DNA from: Eggerthellaceae bacterium UBA3686
GTDB lineage: Bacteria > Actinomycetota > Coriobacteriia > Coriobacteriales > Eggerthellaceae
Reading direction: 5' to 3'
DNA length: 10,798 bases
Assembly: GCA_002371495.1 (NCBI GenBank)
Contig: DFIX01000013.1
Span: 89,154 to 99,951, forward strand
In this document: one piece after another, positions 6,709-10,798 of the stretch
Numbering within the stretch: the stretch's first letter is position 1
Layout: each line of letters opens with the position of its first letter
Notes under the pieces: generated by a model
Told to the model about the DNA's origin: nothing
Seen by the model: the letters and a program-made list of their open reading frames with translations, nothing else
Database searches by the model: none
Program-made: the position numbers and the translations under genes

Positions 6709-6717
6709 AGTATACCA
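6709..6717 (-). promoter_or_regulatory. Extended -10 promoter of the ABC operon
   Basis: Minus-strand TGGTATACT contains the extended -10 TGn plus TATACT (5/6 to TATAAT). No good -35 hexamer occurs 16-18 bp upstream, which extended -10 promoters tolerate. The predicted start near 6702 leaves a leader of about 90 nt before the receptor ATG. Confidence 0.5.
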
Positions 6718-6816
6718 TAGCTTGCCCTGCCCTGGCTGTCGTTTCGGAAAGACAATGCGCAGACATCGGGGAAGGAGGATGTTGTCTTCTTATCGCGTAA
6801 GCGGCACTACTGGGCT

Positions 6817-6851
6817 CGTGAACACTTTGCCCCAGGGGCAAAGTGTTCACG
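6817..6851 (-). terminator. 35-bp perfect palindrome downstream of the Fe-S protein gene
   Basis: CGTGAACACTTTGCCCC (6817-6833) and its exact complement (6835-6851) surround a single base, giving 17-bp arms. It starts 12 bp after the stop codon of the Fe-S protein gene on the minus strand and would fold into a very strong hairpin there. No T-tract follows. It is most simply an end-of-transcript structure, though a protein-binding site or repeat is possible. Confidence 0.55.
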
Positions 6852-6862
6852 TTACGCAGCTC

Positions 6863-8020
6863 CTAGATGCTGTATTTGCCAAAGAGGTTCTTGTCGGGGC
6901 GGTTGACGCGCTCAAGGTCGAAGGTCACGGGCTCGAAATCGAAGATCTGGGCCGTGGGCACCTCGGACGAGAGCGTGAGCGCGCCCTTCCAGCAAACGTC
7001 GCGGCAAAGCCCGCACTGCACGCACTCACTCGCCGAGAACTCGAGGAGCTTCAGCGGTTCCGACGCCTTCTGCGATGCTTCGCGCCTAAGGGCCCCCGTC
7101 GAGCAGAACACGGCGCACATGCCGCAGGCGTTGCATTTCTTGACGTCGATGCTGACCGCCCCGAACCGACGGGTCTCGATTGTCTCGGCGACCGGCCAGC
7201 CGATGGCGTCCATCGAGTTTATGGTCACGTCATGGCGCGGCATGCTCAGACGCGGCATGGCCCCGTCGGCGCCCACGCGCAAGCGTTCGCCGATTTTAGG
7301 CACCTCGACCGTGTAACCAAGTTCTTGTTCGATGGTCGTGCGCGCGGCGGTCAGGGCGGTCTCCTTCGCCGCGCTCGCGGCCTCCGAGAAGAATCCGCGG
7401 CGGGTCGAGCCGAACAGGCCCTCGGCGTTTTCCACAAGTGTGGCCTTGGGAAATTCCGATGCGCGCTGCACGCGGACGTCGCTTCCGTGCGCGTGCAAGA
7501 GTTCGTTGGAATAATCCACGGTCGCATCGATCGAGGGGACGCATTCGCGGTACTTGCAGGTCGCGCATACGCCGTCCACGAGCGTGATCTGGGTTGCACC
7601 ATGCGCCGCCAAGCTCAGCAGGCAGCTTTCGTCGATACGCGCAAGGCAGGGCACTTCGGCATACAGGCTCGGGTCGGCAAGGTGCTTCGACGAGATGCGG
7701 GCGCATGCGACAACTGCGTGTCCGTCCAAGTTCGACGCAGCCTGCGCAGACGAGCTCGCCAAGTCGATGTCGGTCGGTTGCACGGGCACGAGCGCCTCGG
7801 TCGGGCATACGCTCGTACAGGCTCCGCACGCCATGCACGAGCCGGCATCGAAATGCACCTCGTTCGCTGACACCTCGATGACGTCGGCCTGACAAGCCTC
7901 GACGCAGCGCCTGCAAGTGGCATTTCGGTTGCGTACGGCTACGCAGCGATCCTGCACGACAATGACCGGGCTTTTCTCGAGCGCCTCGGCAACTTGGACT
8001 ATGTCGTTTATGTTAGGCAC
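6863..8020 (-). CDS. Multi-cluster 4Fe-4S protein with a central MvhD-like cysteine domain
   Basis: Probable cytoplasmic electron-transfer protein; its partner is unknown. With the start at the GTG 8018-8020 it has 385 residues and 22 cysteines. In order: an N-terminal ferredoxin pair, C26-x9-C36xxC39xxxC43 and the canonical C62xxC65xxC68xxxC72P; then a middle domain with C106, C125, C133, C152, C155 and C160; then a Lys/Arg/Ala linker (205-235) and a C-terminal ferredoxin pair, C296xxC299xxC302xxxC306 and C333xxC336xxC339xxxC343. The middle pattern PCLARIDESCLLSL...GA...LVDGVCATCKY resembles the hydrogenase iron-sulfur subunit (MvhD) family that works with heterodisulfide reductases. GTG is preferred because GAAAGGG sits 6 nt upstream; the ATG at 8056 has no ribosome binding site. 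The upstream gene is the MobB-MobA fusion (123 bp gap, same strand), so a molybdoenzyme link is possible but unproven. Confidence 0.85.
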   Translation of the reverse strand: MPNINDIVQVAEALEKSPVIVVQDRCVAVRNRNATCRRCVEACQADVIEVSANEVHFDAGSCMACGACTSVCPTEALVPVQPTDIDLASSSAQAASNLDGHAVVACARISSKHLADPSLYAEVPCLARIDESCLLSLAAHGATQITLVDGVCATCKYRECVPSIDATVDYSNELLHAHGSDVRVQRASEFPKATLVENAEGLFGSTRRGFFSEAASAAKETALTAARTTIEQELGYTVEVPKIGERLRVGADGAMPRLSMPRHDVTINSMDAIGWPVAETIETRRFGAVSIDVKKCNACGMCAVFCSTGALRREASQKASEPLKLLEFSASECVQCGLCRDVCWKGALTLSSEVPTAQIFDFEPVTFDLERVNRPDKNLFGKYSI

Positions 8021-8143
8021 GAAGCACCCTTTCGACCGACTTCCGATGATCGGCATATGCGGGACGCCATAAGCTAGCGTGCGACACGCGCACCGAGAAG
8101 CGCCGCACCATCATCGCCGCAGCGCGCTCGGCAAACCGATTTG

Positions 8144-9394
8144 CTATTCCTCGAGAAACTGCTCTTCGAGCTTGCGCAGCTCCTCGGGTGTGTTGGCGTT
8201 GATGAAGCAGCCGCCCATGGGTTCTGCCGCTAACACTTCGGATTGCGAGAACTGGCGCACGTTTATGCGATCGAGGAACGACTGGGCCCGCTTGTCGCCT
8301 TGCGCGAGCAGCTCTTCGACCGCCGGCAGACATGTCGAGCGGCGGTAAATCGAGTGGAACGGCTCGAACCCGTGCTTGTTGACGGGCACGACCGCATCGG
8401 CGCCCTCTTCCTTCATCGTCAACGCTTCGGCTACGACCAGGCGCGGAGACGCGAACAGCATGTCGCAGGCGACGATAGCCACGAACGGGTTGCTCGCCGC
8501 TTTAAGCGCCGTGTGCACGCCTGGCAGCGCGCCGCGGAACTCGTGCAGGTCAGGCACGAGCCGGATATCCAGTTCGGGGTACTCGTCAGCGAGGAAGGCA
8601 AGCTTGTCGGCTTCGTTGGTGGTGATGATGAGCTCGTCGGCCACGGGGCTCAGGCGCTCGACCATGCGGCACATGAGCGGACGCCCCGCGAAGGGCACCA
8701 GCGCCTTGCTCTGGCCCATACGACGGCTCTCGCCGCCGGCTTGGATGACGACGGTGACCTTCGGGCGCAGGAAATGGCCTTCAAGGTAGTCCGCCAGGCC
8801 CGCCACGTCGTCGAGTCCGAAGGCGGGAATGCCGTAGGTTTCGGCCGCTTCGAGCGCCGAGGGGATATCAGTGACCACGGCGATGGTGTTCGACGTGGGC
8901 ATCTTCTGCATAAGGTCGGGATCGGCCTCGAACGCGCGATCGCCGCGCGACGCCTGTATGAAATCAGTGCCGAGCGATGCACCTTCGCGCGCGCCCTTCG
9001 CGAACGCATCGGCGACTTTGGCATCGGCCTCGTTGGCCGCACGCATGATTTCGATAGTCGGAAGCCCGCTTTTGCGGTAGCCCTCGACGATGACGATGTC
9101 GTGGCCGGGCATGCTGCGCACGATGCTCGCGCACTCCAGCTCCCCCTCGATGGTCTTTACGCGTGCCACCTGGCCCGGGGCCGCAATGACTGTTTCGGAA
9201 GCGCCCGCATGGCGATGCCGGTACGAGTCCTTGCCGGGAATGTCGATCTCGAAGTTCTCGCGGTGGTGGTGTTTCACGCTGCCCACGTCGTGACCGCGTG
9301 CGACCAGCTCTTCGATTACCTTCACGACCAGCGTAGTCTTGCCTGAGTTGTGGCGGCCGACAACTGCGACTGCCGGGCTTGGAATGTCAATCAT
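8144..9394 (-). CDS. mobAB: MobB-MobA fusion, molybdenum cofactor guanylyltransferase
   Basis: Bifunctional protein for the last step of bis-MGD cofactor synthesis: MobA joins GMP from GTP to molybdopterin, and MobB is a GTP-binding helper. In 416 residues the MobB part comes first, with P-loop GRHNSGKTT (13-21), VKHHHRENFEID (40-51), DSYRHRHAGA (56-65), VEGYRKSGLPTIEIMR (103-118) and a C-terminal IAVVTDIP...FGLDDV (171-197). The MobA part starts near 212, with VIQAGGESRRMGQSKAL (216-232), HEFRGALPGVHTAL (284-297), the metal-binding Asp311 (ACDM), NKHGFEPFHSIYRR (339-352) and GGCFINANTPEE (394-405). The ATG at 9392-9394 has AAGGGGAGG directly upstream; an ATG at 9535 would run back into the repeat and was rejected. 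It implies that molybdoenzymes operate in this organism. A TATACT promoter lies upstream. Confidence 0.94.
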   Translation of the reverse strand: MIDIPSPAVAVVGRHNSGKTTLVVKVIEELVARGHDVGSVKHHHRENFEIDIPGKDSYRHRHAGASETVIAAPGQVARVKTIEGELECASIVRSMPGHDIVIVEGYRKSGLPTIEIMRAANEADAKVADAFAKGAREGASLGTDFIQASRGDRAFEADPDLMQKMPTSNTIAVVTDIPSALEAAETYGIPAFGLDDVAGLADYLEGHFLRPKVTVVIQAGGESRRMGQSKALVPFAGRPLMCRMVERLSPVADELIITTNEADKLAFLADEYPELDIRLVPDLHEFRGALPGVHTALKAASNPFVAIVACDMLFASPRLVVAEALTMKEEGADAVVPVNKHGFEPFHSIYRRSTCLPAVEELLAQGDKRAQSFLDRINVRQFSQSEVLAAEPMGGCFINANTPEELRKLEEQFLEE

Positions 9395-9417
9395 GGCCCT
9401 CCCCTTTCGGAGTAGCA

Positions 9418-9447
9418 AGTATAGCGCATAACGCTTTTCGCTGAAAA
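9418..9447 (-). promoter_or_regulatory. Candidate promoter of the MobB-MobA gene
   Basis: Minus-strand TTTTCA (9442-9447, 4/6 to TTGACA), an 18-bp spacer and TATACT (9418-9423, 5/6 to TATAAT). Transcription would start about 15 nt before the AAGGGGAGG ribosome binding site. It lies between the repeat copy and the gene. Confidence 0.5.
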
Positions 9448-9457
9448 CGATGACGCG

Positions 9458-9651
9458 CAAATGGGTCAGACCCATATTTGCTGTCAACGTAGCGAATGCG
9501 CAGGTGGGGGCGTGACATCGGCGAATCTGCAGCACTATTACTCAATTAGCCCAATGTTAGTGAAGCCAGGCCTATGCGTTCCCACCTGCGCTTTCGCGAA
9601 CGATCGGCTCGTCCGTGCAAACTGGTGCTGCAAAAAGGTCAGACCCTTTCG
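9458..9651 (+). repeat. Structured palindromic repeat, copy 2
   Basis: The same modules as at 1708-1860. A 21-nt near-palindrome with a GGGTCAGACCC core (9459-9479) is followed by GC, exactly 9 nt, and AGCGAA opening the left arm of a long inverted repeat (9492-9508 against 9581-9597, 16 of 17 bp). The 72-nt loop contains GCGAATCTGCAGCACT (9521-9536), nearly identical to copy 1. Unlike copy 1 it is closed by a further GGTCAGACCC motif (9634-9649). The core differs between copies (ACTGT versus TCAGA) but keeps its symmetry. Nothing coding is inside. Confidence 0.8.
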
Positions 9652-9728
9652 CGCTATGGCACTTTTGCACCATAATCGGCATCCCGCCCAAACTCGCCAT
9701 GAAAGGAAACGCGGCACGTTTGCGAATC

Positions 9729-9737
9729 TGGGATAAT
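9729..9737 (+). promoter_or_regulatory. Possible extended -10 for the radical SAM gene
   Basis: TGGGATAAT has a TGn extension and GATAAT (5/6 to TATAAT) about 38 bp before the ATG at 9776. No matching -35 box is visible, so confidence is low. Confidence 0.3.
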
Positions 9738-9775
9738 TGACGCATTCGTAGTAAACACTCATCGATTGGACCAGC

Positions 9776-10777
9776 ATGAGCGACTCTTTACATCTCGACC
9801 CCTGCAACCTATGCCCACGCTTGTGCGGGGCAAACCGCCTTGGCGGGCAGCGCGGCGTATGCGGAGCCGCGGACGAGCTGCGCGTGGCCCGCGCAGCGCT
9901 GCATTACTGGGAAGAGCCTCCTATCTCGGGCCTTTCGGGAAGCGGCACCGTCTTTTTCGGCGGTTGCCCGCTGCATTGCGTCTACTGCCAGAACGCCCAG
10001 ATTGCAGGCGGAGACGTCGGCGCCGCCATCAGCGTCGAGCGCCTTGCGCAGATCTGCGTCGAACAGCAAAAGCGCGGCGCGCTCAACGTCAACTTCGTCA
10101 CGCCCACGCATTACAGCCTTCAGATTATCGATGCGGTAAAACGCGCTCGCGAACTGGGTCTGAGCATACCCGTGGTATGGAACACCTCGGGCTACGAGCG
10201 CGCCGAGGTCATCCGCGCGCTCGCGGGAACGGTAGACGTGTACCTCGACGACTTCAAGTACGCGAGCTCGGATGTGGCGGTTCGCTATTCGCACGTGGCC
10301 GACTACCCCGCGGTTGCCCTCCGGGCACTGGCGCAGATGGTCGAGCAGGTCGGACCACCCCGTTTCGAAGAGGCGCCGCCTGCGCTGCCAGCCCTTTCCC
10401 CGTCGCCAGACGGCATCGACGCTGTCGGCGGCTCACCTGCTACCCTCAGGCCCCAGGTGAGGATGGCGCGCGGCGTCATCGTACGACATCTGCTCCTTCC
10501 CGGCGCTCTCGATCAGTCCAAGCAGGCGCTGCGCCTCGTATTCGAGAACTTCGGAAACGACGTGTTGTACTCGATTATGAACCAGTACACACCCGTCATC
10601 TCGGGAAATGCGCTCGAACGTTTCCCCGAGCTGGGTGCGCGCGTTCCATCCGAAGAGTACGAGGAGCTACTTGACTTCGCCGACAGCATCGGGCTCGACG
10701 AGTACTTCTGGCAAGACAGCCCCGCCGACGAGGCCAGCTTCATCCCCGCCTGGAACAACGAGGGCGTCCTGGAATAA
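9776..10777 (+). CDS. Radical SAM protein, PflA-like/PflX type (COG1313)
   Basis: Radical S-adenosylmethionine enzyme related to pyruvate formate-lyase activating enzymes; the reaction is not known for this subgroup. Its 333 residues begin with an extra cysteine motif, C10NLC13PRLC17...VC29GA, typical of the PflX-type subgroup. The radical SAM cluster motif follows as GGC64PLHC68VYC71QN (CxxxCxxC), then NFVTPTHYS (106-114), VVWNTSGYE (133-141), VDVYLDDFKY (153-162) and GVIVRHLLLPG (233-243). Between 193 and 231 lies a Pro/Ala/Gly-rich stretch that I do not expect in close relatives, where the strand leading to VRHLLLPG follows almost directly. The ATG at 9776 has only a weak ribosome binding site (TTGGA). 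It is transcribed away from mobAB. The stop codon overlaps the first bases of the right-edge repeat. Confidence 0.88.
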   Translation: MSDSLHLDPCNLCPRLCGANRLGGQRGVCGAADELRVARAALHYWEEPPISGLSGSGTVFFGGCPLHCVYCQNAQIAGGDVGAAISVERLAQICVEQQKRGALNVNFVTPTHYSLQIIDAVKRARELGLSIPVVWNTSGYERAEVIRALAGTVDVYLDDFKYASSDVAVRYSHVADYPAVALRALAQMVEQVGPPRFEEAPPALPALSPSPDGIDAVGGSPATLRPQVRMARGVIVRHLLLPGALDQSKQALRLVFENFGNDVLYSIMNQYTPVISGNALERFPELGARVPSEEYEELLDFADSIGLDEYFWQDSPADEASFIPAWNNEGVLE

Positions 10778-10798
10778 AAATGTGAAAAAGGGGTCTGA
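10776..10798 (+). repeat. Partial copy of the TGTGAAAA/GGTCTGACC repeat at the right edge
   Basis: AAAAATGTGAAAAAGGGG followed by TCTGA runs to the last base. It is the reverse complement of the left edge with small changes, and like 1708-1731 (AAAATGTGAAAATGGG...) in layout. It starts inside the stop codon of the radical SAM gene. The copy is cut off by the window end, so whether a full hairpin module follows is unknown. Confidence 0.6.

Larger units (their letters stand above)
9395..9775. other. 381-bp divergent intergenic region
   Basis: Lies between the 5' ends of the MobB-MobA gene (minus) and the radical SAM gene (plus). It holds the mobAB promoter candidate (9418-9447), the second structured repeat (9458-9651), about 75 bp without clear signals, and a possible -10 for the radical SAM gene (9729-9737). 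Short open frames on both strands cross the repeat and lack support; no regulator gene is present. Confidence 0.7.

Noticed and set aside
6722..7870. 382-codon plus-strand frame opposite the Fe-S protein gene
   Set aside because: It is antisense to regularly spaced cysteine motifs and runs through the 35-bp palindrome; no coding evidence.
8243..9346. 367-codon plus-strand frame opposite mobAB
   Set aside because: Shadow of the conserved MobB-MobA frame; no ribosome binding site or motif.
9395..9535. 47-residue N-terminal extension of the MobB-MobA protein
   Set aside because: It would translate the promoter candidate and the repeat; the ATG at 9394 has a strong Shine-Dalgarno and starts directly before the P-loop strand.
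1..10798. Circular element closed through the shared terminal GGTCTGA
   Set aside because: Seven shared bases within a repeat are not evidence of a circle, and the content is chromosomal housekeeping genes without replication functions.

Overview
The window reads as chromosomal sequence from a G+C-rich, anaerobic, probably asaccharolytic Gram-positive bacterium. The best guess is the Coriobacteriia (Eggerthella/Slackia/Adlercreutzia-like). This is inferred from the mix of an Ala/Ser-rich lipoprotein amino-acid receptor, a membrane-anchored HtrA, a four-ferredoxin-domain Fe-S protein and molybdenum cofactor genes; no marker proves the taxon.

Layout, left to right. (1) Positions 208-1553, minus strand: pyrH (UMP kinase) then frr (ribosome recycling factor), with a cluster of perfect hairpins just after frr. 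(2) 1554-2065: a 512-bp gene-free stretch with the pyrH promoter region, one copy of a structured palindromic repeat, and a terminator-like hairpin at the end of htrA. (3) 2066-3943, minus: a large HtrA-type protease with a long cytoplasmic tail, one membrane segment, a trypsin-like domain and a PDZ domain. Upstream lies a tandem 7-bp repeat with 11-bp period, of the kind bound by OmpR/PhoB-type regulators. (4) 4172-6612, minus: a polar amino acid ABC importer (lipoprotein receptor, then permease, then ATPase), with a terminator-like hairpin after the receptor gene and a promoter plus palindromic operator candidate in front. (5) 6863-9394, minus: a 22-cysteine Fe-S protein downstream of a MobB-MobA fusion for molybdenum cofactor synthesis. 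(6) 9395-9775: a divergent intergenic region with the second copy of the structured repeat. (7) 9776-10777, plus: a radical SAM protein of the PflA-like/PflX type (COG1313).

Functional reading. The left part is core growth machinery and envelope quality control, the middle is amino-acid uptake, and the right part is redox metabolism (molybdenum cofactor, multi-cluster electron transfer, radical SAM chemistry). Apart from pyrH-frr and the ABC operon, functional links between neighbours are inference.

The most notable non-coding signal is a dispersed repeat family. Two internal copies (1708-1860 and 9458-9651) share the same modular order: a short palindrome, a fixed 9-nt spacer, and a long inverted repeat whose loop carries a conserved GCGAwTCTGCAG motif. 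Both window ends are related half-motifs in opposite orientation, which suggests the sequence was cut or assembled between repeat copies. No transposase, tRNA, rRNA or CRISPR array is visible.
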